64,000 nt of DNA, from NCBI RefSeq assembly GCF_025574485.1, contig NZ_JAOBPO010000001.1:565501-629500 (forward strand), in the 5' to 3' direction. A program made the translations under genes and the position numbers. The notes beneath the pieces were generated by a model. The model saw only the letters and a program-made list of their open reading frames with translations. It was not told the origin of the DNA and ran no database searches. Shown piece after piece: positions 16,880 to 26,386 of this stretch (position 1 is its first letter; every line of letters starts with the position of its first letter). Source of the DNA: Kordiimonas aquimaris (GTDB lineage: Bacteria > Pseudomonadota > Alphaproteobacteria > Sphingomonadales > Kordiimonadaceae).

Positions 16880-17566
16880 ATGAATAAAGCAGTGCTTAGA
16901 TATAGTGATGACACACAAATTATGGCGGAAGCATTAACGTGCCGGCGCGGTGGCCGTACTGTTTTTGCCAATATGTCATTTACATTAAGTGCGGGCAGCT
17001 ACTTGTGTTTGCGTGGGCGCAACGGTGCCGGCAAGTCAACACTGCTACGTTTAATCGCCGGATTAGTGCCGCAAAGTGACGGTAAATTTGTGGTGCAGGC
17101 AGGCGGTCAAGCTTTGGATATCAAAAGCAGCCTGTTAATGGTTGGGCATCTGAATGGCCTGAAGCCAGCTTTGACGTTGCGTGATAATGCGGCAATGTTC
17201 CAGAAGGTAATGACTGGGCAAAATCTTGATCAAGCAGTTTTACAGGCTGCTGCAAAACGATTTGCGCTTGCGCACCTTCTTGATCAGCCTGTTCAATATT
17301 TCTCAAGTGGGCAACGACACCGCAGTGCGTTGATGCGCTTTGAATTAGTGTCGCGGCAAATATGGTTGATGGATGAGCCAACCGTGGGTCTTGATAGTGA
17401 TAACCGGCAAGCACTTGCGGTTATGATGCAATCGCATCTCGAGCGAGGTGGCATTATTATTAGTGCGACACATGATCCGATAGATGTTGAAGGTATAGAA
17501 CTTAATTTGGATGACTTTGCGCCGAAACAGATTGGGCAAAATAGCCTTGAGAGCGAATGGTTATGA
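16880..17566 (+). CDS. ccmA: Haem exporter ATP-binding protein CcmA
   Basis: A 228-residue ABC ATPase. Walker A is GRNGAGKST, the signature is FSSGQRHR (in place of LSGGQ, normal for CcmA) and Walker B is IWLMDEPTVGLD. With CcmB it forms the transporter unit that powers release of holo-CcmE from CcmC during cytochrome c maturation. No clear ribosome site supports ATG 16880; the ATG at 16922 is a shorter alternative. It is the first gene of a nine-gene operon and overlaps ccmB. Confidence 0.95.
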   Translation: MNKAVLRYSDDTQIMAEALTCRRGGRTVFANMSFTLSAGSYLCLRGRNGAGKSTLLRLIAGLVPQSDGKFVVQAGGQALDIKSSLLMVGHLNGLKPALTLRDNAAMFQKVMTGQNLDQAVLQAAAKRFALAHLLDQPVQYFSSGQRHRSALMRFELVSRQIWLMDEPTVGLDSDNRQALAVMMQSHLERGGIIISATHDPIDVEGIELNLDDFAPKQIGQNSLESEWL

Positions 17567-18261
17567 CGCATTTACCCAAGATTAATGTTTCGTCTGCTGG
17601 TGCTTTTTGGGCTCTTGTTCGTCGTGATGTCCATCTTGCATGGGCTCAAGGCGGTGCAAGCACGCTAACGATTGGCTTTTTTCTGATTGCTGTTTCATTG
17701 TTCCCGTTTGGTGTAGGACCAGAACCGCAGGTACTGGCACGTATTGCGCCGGGTGTGTTGTGGGTCATTGCGTTGCTCGCCTGCGTGATAAGTCTGGACA
17801 GGCTTTATCAAGCAGATTTCGAAGATGGCTCACTGGACGATCTTGTGCTGTCACCTGTCGGCTTTCTCGGTGTTGTGTGTGCAAAGGTGCTGGCTCATTG
17901 GCTTTCAACTACCTTGCCGCTTGCGGTTCTTGCGCCGTTTTTAGGTGTTATGATGAACCTCAATGCAGATGGGTTTGTTGTACTAATTGTTTCGCTTTTA
18001 ATAGGCACGCCCGCCCTCAGTCTTATTGGTAGTGTAGGTGCTGCGTTAACCGTTGCCGTGCGCCGTGGTGGTGTGTTGATGTCACTGATTGTGCTGCCGC
18101 TTTATGTGCCAACACTCATATTCGGTGTAGGCGCCGTGGATGCAGCCGTTAACCTTGTTGACCCGTTGCCGCACTTGGCCCTTTTGGGCGCTGTTTCATT
18201 GATGGCGATTGTTGCCGGCATCTGGGCATCAGTTATGGCGCTTAAGCTGGCAATGGAATAA
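17563..18261 (+). CDS. ccmB: Haem exporter membrane protein CcmB
   Basis: A 232-residue protein with about six membrane helices and the CcmB features LARIAPGVLWVIALLAC, LYQADFEDGSLDDL and a conserved second half (LGTPALSLIGS-like). It is the membrane partner of CcmA. ATG 17563 is chosen because it overlaps the ccmA stop (ATGA) and lies 9 nt after GAGAG; ATG 17557 is six bases upstream but too close to that site. Confidence 0.95.
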   Translation: MTHLPKINVSSAGAFWALVRRDVHLAWAQGGASTLTIGFFLIAVSLFPFGVGPEPQVLARIAPGVLWVIALLACVISLDRLYQADFEDGSLDDLVLSPVGFLGVVCAKVLAHWLSTTLPLAVLAPFLGVMMNLNADGFVVLIVSLLIGTPALSLIGSVGAALTVAVRRGGVLMSLIVLPLYVPTLIFGVGAVDAAVNLVDPLPHLALLGAVSLMAIVAGIWASVMALKLAME

Positions 18262-18332
18262 ACAATGAAAAAGTATATGTGGGACAGTGCGTCGCACTTG
18301 TCGCCAGCCTCGGATCAGTTTAGGTAGTAGCC

Positions 18333-19055
18333 ATGCATAGATTCGCCAACCCAGCTCAATTTAACCGTCTCGCTGACAGCGTCATGCCGTGGGCGTTTTC
18401 TGTTATGGTATTGACGTTGGCGTCAGGCTTGTATTTTGCGCTCTTTGATAGCCCCGCAGATTATCAGCAGGGTGAAAGTGTGCGCATCATGTATATGCAT
18501 GTGCCCGCCGCATGGATGGGCATGTTTGTGTACATGGTAATGGCGGTAGCTAGCTTTACGGCGCTTGTTTGGCGGCACCCGCTTGCATTAATTGCCGGTA
18601 AAGCAGCAGCACCGATTGGTGCAATGTTCACGGCACTTGCGCTGATTACTGGTGCACTTTGGGGCAAGCCCATGTGGGGCACATATTGGGTATGGGATGG
18701 CAGGCTAACCTCTGTGCTAGTCCAGTTTTTTCTATATCTTGGCTACATGGCTCTTTGGCAGGCGGTTGAAGACGATGAAAAGGCTGGTCGCGCCGCTTCC
18801 ATTCTTGCGCTTGTTGGTGTGGTAAATATTCCAATCATTAAATTTTCAGTTGATTGGTGGAACACATTGCATCAACCAGCCAGTGTGATGCGCCTTGATG
18901 GCCCTACCATTCATAGTGATATGTTGTGGCCTTTACTGTTGGTGGCTGTTGGTTATCAAGCTTACTTTGTTGTCGCATTTATTTGGCGGATGCGACTGGA
19001 AATTAACCTGCGCAAGCTTTCGGTGATGCGTATGAATGAGGTAGCAGGTGGATGA
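18333..19055 (+). CDS. ccmC: Haem lyase/handling protein CcmC
   Basis: A 240-residue inner-membrane protein with six helices and the periplasmic tryptophan-rich haem motif MWGTYWVWDGRLTS between helices 3 and 4. The histidines of YMHVPAAW and TLHQPAS flank it. It loads haem onto CcmE. The gene follows ccmB by 71 bp and its stop overlaps ccmD. Confidence 0.96.
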   Translation: MHRFANPAQFNRLADSVMPWAFSVMVLTLASGLYFALFDSPADYQQGESVRIMYMHVPAAWMGMFVYMVMAVASFTALVWRHPLALIAGKAAAPIGAMFTALALITGALWGKPMWGTYWVWDGRLTSVLVQFFLYLGYMALWQAVEDDEKAGRAASILALVGVVNIPIIKFSVDWWNTLHQPASVMRLDGPTIHSDMLWPLLLVAVGYQAYFVVAFIWRMRLEINLRKLSVMRMNEVAGG

Positions 19056-19216
19056 CTGAATTTTTAAATATGGGCGGATACGGTGCGTTTGTTTGGACCG
19101 CATACGGGCTAAGCGCCATTTCGCTTGTCACGCTTGTTTTGCGGTCACGTGCGCGAGCAAATGCAGTATTATTGCAAGTGGATGCCATGCGCCGCCGCCG
19201 CAAGGAAGAGGGCTGA
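19052..19216 (+). CDS. ccmD: Haem exporter protein CcmD
   Basis: A 54-residue gene too short for most calls. It starts MTEFLNMGGYGAFVWTAYG, has one membrane helix (LSAISLVTLVL) and ends with the basic RRRRKEEG tail, all typical of CcmD, which stabilises CcmE with CcmC. The ATG overlaps the ccmC stop (ATGA) and its own stop shares one base with the ccmE start (TGATG). Confidence 0.92.
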   Translation: MTEFLNMGGYGAFVWTAYGLSAISLVTLVLRSRARANAVLLQVDAMRRRRKEEG

Positions 19217-19713
19217 TGGCAGCGGGATTGAAAACACGGAAAAAACAACGCTTGCTGGTTGTCTCCATAGGACTAACGAGTTTGATAGGCGCAACGCTTT
19301 TGGTGTTGTTTGCGCTTGGCGGTGATAGCCTGAGCTTGTTTTTACAGCCGTCAGAAATAAAGGCGCGTGGTATCGAGCAGGGCAAACACTTTAGGCTGGG
19401 TGGTTTGGTGGAAAGTGGCTCATTCTTTAAAGAAGATGATGGTTTGACTTACCACTTTATTGTCACGGATTGTGCTGCTTCACAAGATGTTCAGTTCAAA
19501 GGATTATTGCCAGACCTGTTTCGGGAAGGACAAGGGGTGGTTACCGAGGGGGCGTTAAACGCAAACGGTGTTTTTGTAGCGTCGACCGTTTTAGCCAAAC
19601 ATGATGAAAATTATGCACCGCCCGGAACTTTACCTAAGTCTGAAGAACAATGTGTACACCCTGAAGCTGCGGCAAGCACATATGGTACAGCCTCTTATCT
19701 GGTAAGCGGCTAA
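19216..19713 (+). CDS. ccmE: Haem chaperone CcmE
   Basis: A 165-residue protein with a basic N-terminus (KTRKKQR), a single membrane anchor (about 13-35) and a periplasmic OB-fold. The haem-binding His is in LAKHDENYAPP, the conserved HDENY motif. It carries haem covalently from CcmC to the CcmF/H lyase. The start is set by overlap with the ccmD stop; the open frame runs 41 codons upstream but that part is ccmC/ccmD sequence in another frame. Confidence 0.95.
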   Translation: MAAGLKTRKKQRLLVVSIGLTSLIGATLLVLFALGGDSLSLFLQPSEIKARGIEQGKHFRLGGLVESGSFFKEDDGLTYHFIVTDCAASQDVQFKGLLPDLFREGQGVVTEGALNANGVFVASTVLAKHDENYAPPGTLPKSEEQCVHPEAAASTYGTASYLVSG

Positions 19714-19714
19714 T

Positions 19715-21691
19715 ATGGCTGGTGAAATTGGTCACTTCTCACTTATCTGGGTACTTGTTGCAGCAGCAATAGGTGCCGTACTGCCGCAGATTGGGGCTGT
19801 TAAGGGTGATACCCGATTGATGCAACTGGCAGACCGCACGGCTTATGTCCAATTCCTGATGGCCCTTGCTGCGTTTGCTGCGTTAACCTATGCGTTTCTG
19901 GTGTCCGACTTCTCAGTATCCAATGTGGCCGCAAATTCGCATACGCTAAAACCCCTCCTTTATAAAATATCAGGCGTATGGGGCAATCATGAGGGTAGTT
20001 TGCTTTTATGGGTGCTCATCTTAACGCTTTTTGCCACATTGGTTTCGTGGCGTGGTGCCAAATTGCCGCTACGCTTCCGGGCACGTGTGCTTTCTGTCCA
20101 GAGCCTTCTTGTTTTTGGTTTCGTCAGCTTCATTTTGCTCACCAGCAATCCGTTTTTGCGGTTTGACCCAGCGCCGTTTGAAGGCAACGGTCTTAATCCG
20201 CTTTTACAGGACCCTGGTCTCGCATTTCACCCCCCCATGCTTTACCTTGGTTATGTTGGACTAAGTGTATCGTTTTCGTTTGCGATTGCAGCATTGCTTG
20301 AAGGCGAAGTGACGCCATTGTGGGCGCGCTGGGTTCGCCCATGGACGCTGCTGGCATGGGTGTTTCTGACAGGTGGTATCGCGCTAGGGTCATGGTGGGC
20401 ATACTATGAGCTCGGTTGGGGCGGTTGGTGGTTTTGGGATCCAGTTGAAAACGCAAGCTTTATGCCGTGGCTCGCCGCGACTGCGCTTCTGCATTCAGCA
20501 ATTGTTGTTGAAAAGCGTGATGCGTTGAAAAGCTGGACTGTGTTGCTTGCAATCATTGCTTTTTCATTCAGCCTGCTTGGTACCTTTCTTGTGCGGTCCG
20601 GCATTCTTACCAGTGTGCACGCTTTCGCTGTTGATCCTGAGCGCGGCGTTTTTATTCTGGCATTTCTTGCAATTGTCATTGGTGGGTCGATGGCGCTTTA
20701 TGCGTGGCGCGCCCCCAAAATGGTGCCCAGCGGTTTGTTCGGTATTGTTAGCCGTGAAAGTGCCTTGGTTGTTAATAATATATTCCTGTCCACATTTGCG
20801 GCTGTTGTGTTGATTGGTACATTGTATCCGCTGTTTGTTGAAGCATCGGGCGCTGGCCAAATAACAGTAGGGCCGCCATTTTTTGAATACGCTGCTGCCG
20901 TGCTCATGAGCCCACTTGTTGTGGCACTCGGGATTGGGCCTTTACTAGCCTGGAAACGCGGCAAGCTTCCAAAAGCAATGCAGATTGTGTTGCCGGCACT
21001 TGTCGTTGCTCTGATTGCAGGCTTGGCGCTCGTATGGTCACAGTCTGGCGGGGTGGTTATGACCGCTTTTGGTCTTGGGTTAGCTGTTTGGTTATTGACC
21101 GCCGTGTTTGCTGAAATTGCTAGCCGCATTAAACTTTGGCAATCGCCAGGAAATGCTTTTGGTCGGCTGCGGAAAATCACACGTGCACAATGGGGCATGA
21201 GCATAGCGCATGCAGGCCTTGCCGTTATTATTTTGGGAGTGACCGTTAGCGAAGCATTTACCGATGAGCAATTGCTCGTGATGGCACCGGGCGATAGTAC
21301 AATGGTCGCTGGGCACACATTTACTTTTGACGGCGTTGCCCCTGTTGCAGGTCCAAACTATAGTGCTGTGCGCGGTTTCTTTACCGTCGCTGAAGGCGAT
21401 GATTTTGTGACAACTTTGCTGCCTGAAGACCGTGTTTATTCAAACCCTGTTATGAATACAACAGAAGCCGCAATCTATCCGCTATTCACAGGTGACCTTT
21501 ACGCCGTGATAGGCGAGGCGGCAGGCGGGAACCGCTGGTCGGTTCGACTGTACTTCAAGCCTATGATTTCGGCTTTGTGGGCAGGAGCTTTGATGATGAT
21601 GATCGGCGGGTTGCTTTCTCTTTCTGATCGCCGTTTGCGGCTTGGTTTGCCGACAGGCCGGAAAAAAATTGCTGTGAAAGAGAGTGTGTGA
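19715..21691 (+). CDS. ccmF: Cytochrome c haem lyase subunit CcmF
   Basis: A 658-residue polytopic membrane protein of family-normal length. It has the GVWGNHEGSLLLW segment, AFHPPMLYLGYVG, the tryptophan-rich GGWWFWDPVENASFMPWL motif and the second-half segment VHAFAVDPERGVFIL. It takes haem from CcmE and, with CcmG/H/I, ligates it to apocytochrome c in the periplasm. It starts one base after the ccmE stop and overlaps ccmG by 4 bp. Confidence 0.97.
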   Translation: MAGEIGHFSLIWVLVAAAIGAVLPQIGAVKGDTRLMQLADRTAYVQFLMALAAFAALTYAFLVSDFSVSNVAANSHTLKPLLYKISGVWGNHEGSLLLWVLILTLFATLVSWRGAKLPLRFRARVLSVQSLLVFGFVSFILLTSNPFLRFDPAPFEGNGLNPLLQDPGLAFHPPMLYLGYVGLSVSFSFAIAALLEGEVTPLWARWVRPWTLLAWVFLTGGIALGSWWAYYELGWGGWWFWDPVENASFMPWLAATALLHSAIVVEKRDALKSWTVLLAIIAFSFSLLGTFLVRSGILTSVHAFAVDPERGVFILAFLAIVIGGSMALYAWRAPKMVPSGLFGIVSRESALVVNNIFLSTFAAVVLIGTLYPLFVEASGAGQITVGPPFFEYAAAVLMSPLVVALGIGPLLAWKRGKLPKAMQIVLPALVVALIAGLALVWSQSGGVVMTAFGLGLAVWLLTAVFAEIASRIKLWQSPGNAFGRLRKITRAQWGMSIAHAGLAVIILGVTVSEAFTDEQLLVMAPGDSTMVAGHTFTFDGVAPVAGPNYSAVRGFFTVAEGDDFVTTLLPEDRVYSNPVMNTTEAAIYPLFTGDLYAVIGEAAGGNRWSVRLYFKPMISALWAGALMMMIGGLLSLSDRRLRLGLPTGRKKIAVKESV

Positions 21692-22221
21692 TGATCAATC
21701 GTTTTATCCCGCTTATTATTGTACTTGGGCTTTTTGCACTATTTCTTGCGCGTATGAATTCTGGTGAAAACCCAAAAGAGCTCGATAGTGTTCTTATTGG
21801 ACGTGCTGCGCCGCAATTTGAACTTGCAAGCTTGCAGGGTGGTAACCCGCCGCTAACAACAGCTGATTTGAAAATAGGCAAGCCTGTACTTGTGAACTTT
21901 TTTGCCAGCTGGTGTGTACCTTGCCGCGCAGAACACGAAAGCCTGATGGTGCTGGCGGGTCAGTACCGTGTACCGATATACGGCATTGCATATAAGGACA
22001 GTCCGGATCGGTCACGTGCCTTTTTGACCGAGTTGGGTAATCCGTTCAGTAAAACGGGTATCGATCAAAATGGCCGTGTGGCCATTGACTGGGGTGTGAC
22101 AGGTGTGCCGGAAACTTTTCTTGTCGATGGTGATGGTATTGTACGCTACCGGCATTGGGGGCCTATAGTTGGTGATGGATTGCGGAAACGTTTAGTGCCT
22201 GAGCTGGAGAAACTGCGATGA
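21688..22221 (+). CDS. ccmG: Thiol:disulfide interchange protein CcmG/DsbE
   Basis: A 177-residue periplasmic thioredoxin-fold protein with an N-terminal anchor (FIPLIIVLGLFALFLA), the active-site FFASWCVPCRAEH and the GVTGVPETFLVD cis-proline region. It keeps the CxxCH motif of apocytochrome c reduced. Two ATGs (21688 and 21691) overlap the ccmF stop; the second is equally possible. Confidence 0.95.
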   Translation: MMINRFIPLIIVLGLFALFLARMNSGENPKELDSVLIGRAAPQFELASLQGGNPPLTTADLKIGKPVLVNFFASWCVPCRAEHESLMVLAGQYRVPIYGIAYKDSPDRSRAFLTELGNPFSKTGIDQNGRVAIDWGVTGVPETFLVDGDGIVRYRHWGPIVGDGLRKRLVPELEKLR

Positions 22222-22688
22222 TCCGGCAGTTTGTAGTTGTTATAGTGACAGCCTTTTTGGTTGCAGGTGCCGCTTTTGCGGTTGCTGTTGATGAAAAGCC
22301 GTTGCCTGACCCGGTATTGGAGGCGCAGGCGCGTTCATTAATGAAAGAGATACGCTGCTTGGTATGTCAAAACCAATCTATTGAGGATTCGAACGCAGAT
22401 TTAGCACGTGATTTGCGCGCCATTGTAAGAGAGCGTGTCGCCTTGGGCGATACACCTGACAATGTTCGGGCATATCTTGTGGATCGTTACGGTGATTGGG
22501 TGTTGTTAAAGCCACCTTTTAATCCATCAACATATTTGCTGTGGGCGTCGCCGTTGTTGGCACTTGTTGCGCTTGCTTTGTTATTGTTTCGTCGGCAACA
22601 AAAAAATGAAACCCGTCAAGCTGCAATGGCGCCGTTGTCAGATAGTGAAAAAGCAGAACTGGATAAATTGCTGGAGGGCGAGCAATGA
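22218..22688 (+). CDS. ccmH: Cytochrome c maturation protein CcmH
   Basis: A 156-residue protein with a signal peptide, the redox motif IRCLVCQNQSIEDSNADLA (family LRCxxCQ), DRYGDWVLLKPPF and a C-terminal membrane helix. It corresponds to the N-terminal domain of E. coli CcmH; the TPR half is encoded separately as the next gene, the usual state in alphaproteobacteria. Confidence 0.95.
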   Translation: MIRQFVVVIVTAFLVAGAAFAVAVDEKPLPDPVLEAQARSLMKEIRCLVCQNQSIEDSNADLARDLRAIVRERVALGDTPDNVRAYLVDRYGDWVLLKPPFNPSTYLLWASPLLALVALALLLFRRQQKNETRQAAMAPLSDSEKAELDKLLEGEQ

Positions 22689-23788
22689 TTTGGCTTGTCT
22701 TTGTTAACCTGACGATTGTTGCTTTGTTGCTTTTGCTGGTTGGTGGCAAGAGGAAGCAGAATACCATTGATCCAATTGATCATTTCCGTGCACAGCTGGC
22801 TGAAATTGATGCAGATGTTGCAACAGGTGTCATTGAAGGCGCTGCTGCTGATGCGGCACGTATCGAAATTCAACGGCGCATGTTGCGTGCAGGACAAAGT
22901 AAGACTGCCTCAGTAGTTTTATCAGGTGACTATCTTTCCAAAGGTGCATTAGCTGGTTTGGCGGCATTTATGGTTGTGTCGGTTTTCGGTGTGTATACAG
23001 TGTTAGGTTCTCCTGACACGCCTTCTGCGGCCAAGAGTGAGCGGGAGCAATCCGAAGAGCGATCAATCGAAGAAGGCGGTCCAACATTTGGTGAAGCAAT
23101 TGCACAGGTGCAAGCGCATCTGGTACTTAATCCGCGTGATATGCGTGGTTGGGAGGTGCTTGGAAAATCTGCGGGTGCCGTTGGTGACTATGCATTAGCA
23201 GCGGAAGCCTTCGGTGAATTAGCGCGCATGAACCCACAAAACCCTGATTGGCGGCTAGAAGAATTTGAAGCTTTTGTCGCACATGCAAATGGTCAGATCA
23301 CGCCTGCGGCACGGTTGGTGCTTGCCGCATTAATGGACATTGAACCAAACCACCCAGCAGGACAATTTTATGTTGGTTTAACCCAATTGCAGGCTGGTAA
23401 CGAAGCTGGTGCTAAATCTACATGGCTTGCACTGGCAGACCGTTCTTCGCCGGATGCACCATGGCTACCGCTTATAAACCGGCAGCTTGCAGCGCTGGGC
23501 GTTGCCCCGCCGCAATTGAGCAGTGCAGACATCGACGCGGTTAATGCGATGAGCACAGAAGAACGTGAAGTGTTTATCCAGTCGATGATGGGGCGCCTAC
23601 AAGAACGCCTCGAATCATCACCTGATGATCCCAATGGATGGGCGATGCTTGCACGTTCACAGCTCGCTATGGGTGACAGAGAAGGTGCAATTTCCACACT
23701 AAAAAGTGGAATTTTGGCCGTTTCAGATCAAAATGCAGCAGAATTACAAGCGTTTCTTGACAATTTGCTGGTAAATATTGATCCTTAA
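22685..23788 (+). CDS. ccmI: Cytochrome c maturation TPR protein CcmI
   Basis: A 367-residue protein with a membrane helix at the very N-terminus, a second at about 78-98 (ALAGLAAFMVVSVFGVYTV), and periplasmic TPR repeats (LGKSAGAVGDYALAAEAFGELARM, WAMLARSQLAMGDREGAISTL). CcmI binds the C-terminus of apocytochrome c and hands it to the lyase. The ATG overlaps the ccmH stop. It is the last gene of the operon. Confidence 0.92.
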   Translation: MIWLVFVNLTIVALLLLLVGGKRKQNTIDPIDHFRAQLAEIDADVATGVIEGAAADAARIEIQRRMLRAGQSKTASVVLSGDYLSKGALAGLAAFMVVSVFGVYTVLGSPDTPSAAKSEREQSEERSIEEGGPTFGEAIAQVQAHLVLNPRDMRGWEVLGKSAGAVGDYALAAEAFGELARMNPQNPDWRLEEFEAFVAHANGQITPAARLVLAALMDIEPNHPAGQFYVGLTQLQAGNEAGAKSTWLALADRSSPDAPWLPLINRQLAALGVAPPQLSSADIDAVNAMSTEEREVFIQSMMGRLQERLESSPDDPNGWAMLARSQLAMGDREGAISTLKSGILAVSDQNAAELQAFLDNLLVNIDP

Positions 23789-23909
23789 TAACGCTTTTAC
23801 GTTTGGCCATTATGATGTGGCGCGGAAAGTATCCGATTAGGCAAGTAGAAAACGCATGCCTTCCTACACTGCTGAATGGGCAACATGATTTGATTAAGGT
23901 TCAAAGATC

Positions 23910-24272
23910 ATGGTTGATATAAATACCAGTAACGCAGCCTTGCAAGCGCAGTTGCAAGCAGGCCGGCAGTCCTCTCGATTAAGTGCAAGACCACCAGTTA
24001 GCGATAACGGTGCAAATCGTGCGCCTTCGCCGCAGGATGTTGTAAACCAGCGTGTAGAAGCGCGGCAGGATATACCGACAGCAGATCGCCGTGCACCGGT
24101 TAGGCAAACGGCTTCAGGAAATAGCCTGTCTACAACATCAGAAATTGAAGACGCAACACGCCGTGCCGAGGAGTTTTCAGTTTCTCGTGAGGCACCGACG
24201 GGCCGGTTTTCCAACGCGCCAGAGAGTGCGCGCCCGCAACCTCTCGGACAGATCGTTAATATTTTGGTTTAA
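23910..24272 (+). CDS. Hypothetical protein, disordered, conserved-looking C-terminus
   Basis: This 120-residue protein has no signal peptide or membrane helix. It is rich in Gln, Ser, Arg and Pro and is probably disordered through most of its length, ending in PQPLGQIVNILV, a short hydrophobic tail that looks like a conserved end motif. It starts MVDINTSNAALQ with AAGGT 9 nt upstream. I do not recognise a family. It lies between ccmI and the NUDIX gene on the same strand, and has its own promoter space of about 120 bp. Confidence 0.55.
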   Translation: MVDINTSNAALQAQLQAGRQSSRLSARPPVSDNGANRAPSPQDVVNQRVEARQDIPTADRRAPVRQTASGNSLSTTSEIEDATRRAEEFSVSREAPTGRFSNAPESARPQPLGQIVNILV

Positions 24273-24331
24273 TTCAAATTTACGGGTAAAGTTTGCTGGA
24301 CGTGGAGCGTGCGGCGCGCCACATTGTGGCT

Positions 24332-24871
24332 ATGTCGAATCCACCGTTTATACCAGATCATTTTCACCGCACCATTCCTGAAGGGGATGACCATGAGCGC
24401 CTTGTTTGTGGTGACTGTGGCTTTGTTGCCTATGAAAACCCCAAAATTATAGCAGGTGCAGTTGTTACTTATCAGGATAAAGTGATGCTGTGTCGCCGCG
24501 CGATTGAGCCGCGCAAAGGTTTCTGGACAATTCCTGCAGGGTTTCTTGAGATGGGCGAAGCGCCGCACGAAGGCGCAATGCGTGAAGCTTTTGAGGAAGC
24601 GTGCGCATCTATCAAGATTATTGACTTGCTGGCGGTATATTCAGTGCGGCGTATTAGCCAGATACATATGATGTACCGTGCCACGTTGCCAAAACCAGCA
24701 TTTGCTCCTGGCATTGAGAGCACAGACGTGCAGTTGTTTGAGTGGGCCGATATTCCTTGGGACGATCTTGCATTCCCTAGCGTGCATTGGGTGTTGAAGC
24801 ACTATAAAGACGCCGAAGGCAAGACAGGCTTTGCCCCTTATACAAATCCGGCAGGGTGGGAGCATGTTTGA
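24332..24871 (+). CDS. NUDIX hydrolase with N-terminal zinc ribbon
   Basis: A 179-residue protein with [12 protein letters not shown] near residue 21 (a half zinc ribbon) and a NUDIX box: [23 protein letters not shown]. In the box the usual Gly of EExG is Cys. The zinc ribbon plus NUDIX pattern resembles NudC/YfgM-like nucleotide pyrophosphohydrolases acting on NADH or ADP-ribose type substrates. ATG 24332 gives [11 protein letters not shown]; a TTG start upstream is unlikely. It overlaps the next gene by 8 bp. Confidence 0.85.
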   Translation: MSNPPFIPDHFHRTIPEGDDHERLVCGDCGFVAYENPKIIAGAVVTYQDKVMLCRRAIEPRKGFWTIPAGFLEMGEAPHEGAMREAFEEACASIKIIDLLAVYSVRRISQIHMMYRATLPKPAFAPGIESTDVQLFEWADIPWDDLAFPSVHWVLKHYKDAEGKTGFAPYTNPAGWEHV

Positions 24872-25637
24872 GCTTTTGCAGAAATTTCATGATCATGCAG
24901 CCGCTTCCGGCACTGATGTCGGTGAGCTGTTTGAAGGCGCTGTGCAGAAGATTTATGAGGCGTGGTTAAAGCCTGGAGATTTGGCCGTTGATGTCGGGGC
25001 CCACAAGGGGGCTCATCTATTTCCAGTTATCGAAGCGGTTGGTGTCAAAGGGCAGATTTATGCGTTTGAACCGATTGTATCCATGCATGATAACCTGAAG
25101 CGCAAACTGAAAAAAGCAGGTATCAGAAACGTTAAACTGCACCAGCTAGCCCTTGGGCGCGAGGCAACAGATGCGGCCTTTAGCTACTTTGAGAACCGCC
25201 CCGCTTTCAGCGGTTTGCAGCGCCGAAGCACCCCGTTTGATGATGACGAAGGGGGATTGAAGGAAGTTGTTGTTAAGCAGGTTATGCTGGACAGTAAGCT
25301 GCCCTTTTTCCGCAAAGTGTCAGCGATTAAATTAGATATTGAAGGCGGCGAACTTCATGCATTGATGGGGGCACAAAAGTGCCTGAAAAAATCCAGACCA
25401 CTGGTTGTTTTTGAAAACGGCAGGCAGGCATCAGCAAAAGTTTACGGCTACACGGCTGATGATTTTTTCCAGTTTTTCAACGACATGGACATGGAAGTTT
25501 TTTGGCTGACAGGTGAGCCCTTTTTGCCTGAGCAATGGTCTAAAAGAATTCAATGCTGGGAGTTTGTTGCTCTGCCAAAAGAGCATACCGGATTTGCGGC
25601 GCAATTGCCGGATTTGTGTCGGTCTGTATTAAGCTAA
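24864..25637 (+). CDS. FkbM family methyltransferase
   Basis: A 257-residue protein with the SAM-binding [12 protein letters not shown] motif, [13 protein letters not shown], and the FkbM signature [16 protein letters not shown]. FkbM enzymes O-methylate sugars, lipids or polyketides; no substrate is evident. It overlaps the NUDIX gene by 8 bp and is probably translated with it. GGGAG lies next to the ATG, so the exact start is uncertain by a few codons. Confidence 0.85.
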   Translation: MFELLQKFHDHAAASGTDVGELFEGAVQKIYEAWLKPGDLAVDVGAHKGAHLFPVIEAVGVKGQIYAFEPIVSMHDNLKRKLKKAGIRNVKLHQLALGREATDAAFSYFENRPAFSGLQRRSTPFDDDEGGLKEVVVKQVMLDSKLPFFRKVSAIKLDIEGGELHALMGAQKCLKKSRPLVVFENGRQASAKVYGYTADDFFQFFNDMDMEVFWLTGEPFLPEQWSKRIQCWEFVALPKEHTGFAAQLPDLCRSVLS

Positions 25638-25644
25638 TGGTCTG

Positions 25645-26283
25645 TTAGCTCTCTTCAGATTCTTCCTGCGGTATGTATTTTGCCAGAAACGGCATTTGAA
25701 TGATCGTGAAAACAATCATTGCACCCATATAGCCGAACGTTTTGAAATCAACCCAGGTGTCTGTTGAATAGTTACGCCATATCAGCTCATTTACCACAGC
25801 CATTACAGCCAGGAACGCCGCATAATTGCGAGTCATCATGCGCCACCCTGCATCAGGCATTTCAAAAGCAGATTCCATCAGCGTTTTCATGAATAACCGG
25901 TTGGTTAACAGTCCGAAAAACAGGATGGATGCAAATAAGCCATTAATGACTGTCAACTTCATCTTCACAAATGTTTCGTCTTGCAGGTAAAGCGTTAATC
26001 CGCCCATTACCGTAACAATAACAAGGGTGAACCACTGCATTTTTGCGATATGGCCCAGCCACTTTTTCGCGGCCAGCATGGACAGTGGGTGTGCCACCAT
26101 GAAGGTTGCAGTTGCTGCATATATGCCGCCAATTTTGAAGGCAATAAAAAAGCTGATGAGCGAACCAAATTCAATGAGAGGTTTGATCCAACCTGCTGGT
26201 TTTGTCTGGATGGGCTCGCCTGTATTTTTATTTACTGATGCTTGTGGATTTTGTGCATCATCTGTTGCTTTTTTATCAATCAC
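25645..26283 (-). CDS. yciB: Inner membrane protein YciB / septation protein A
   Basis: A 212-residue protein with about five membrane helices and the YciB pattern: IKPLIEFGSLISFFIAFKIGG, GGLTLYLQDETFVKMKLTVING, and NELIWRNYSTDTWVDFKTFG. It affects envelope maintenance and cell division in enterobacteria. GTG 26283 is chosen because GAGA lies 6 nt upstream; an ATG at 26367 would run to within 20 bp of the divergent MFS gene and add a tail with no family match. Confidence 0.88.
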   Translation of the reverse strand: MIDKKATDDAQNPQASVNKNTGEPIQTKPAGWIKPLIEFGSLISFFIAFKIGGIYAATATFMVAHPLSMLAAKKWLGHIAKMQWFTLVIVTVMGGLTLYLQDETFVKMKLTVINGLFASILFFGLLTNRLFMKTLMESAFEMPDAGWRMMTRNYAAFLAVMAVVNELIWRNYSTDTWVDFKTFGYMGAMIVFTIIQMPFLAKYIPQEESEES

Positions 26284-26386
26284 GCTGTTTCTCTTGTTTT
26301 TACTGAGTTGTGCAGACCCTATCGTCTCTTGTCGTCCGTGAAAAGACCTCGTTAGGGTGACAAACAATATTTAACCGGTGCATAGC

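Noticed and set aside
20698-21318. 206-codon open frame on the minus strand
   Set aside because: It is antisense to ccmF, with no family signature.
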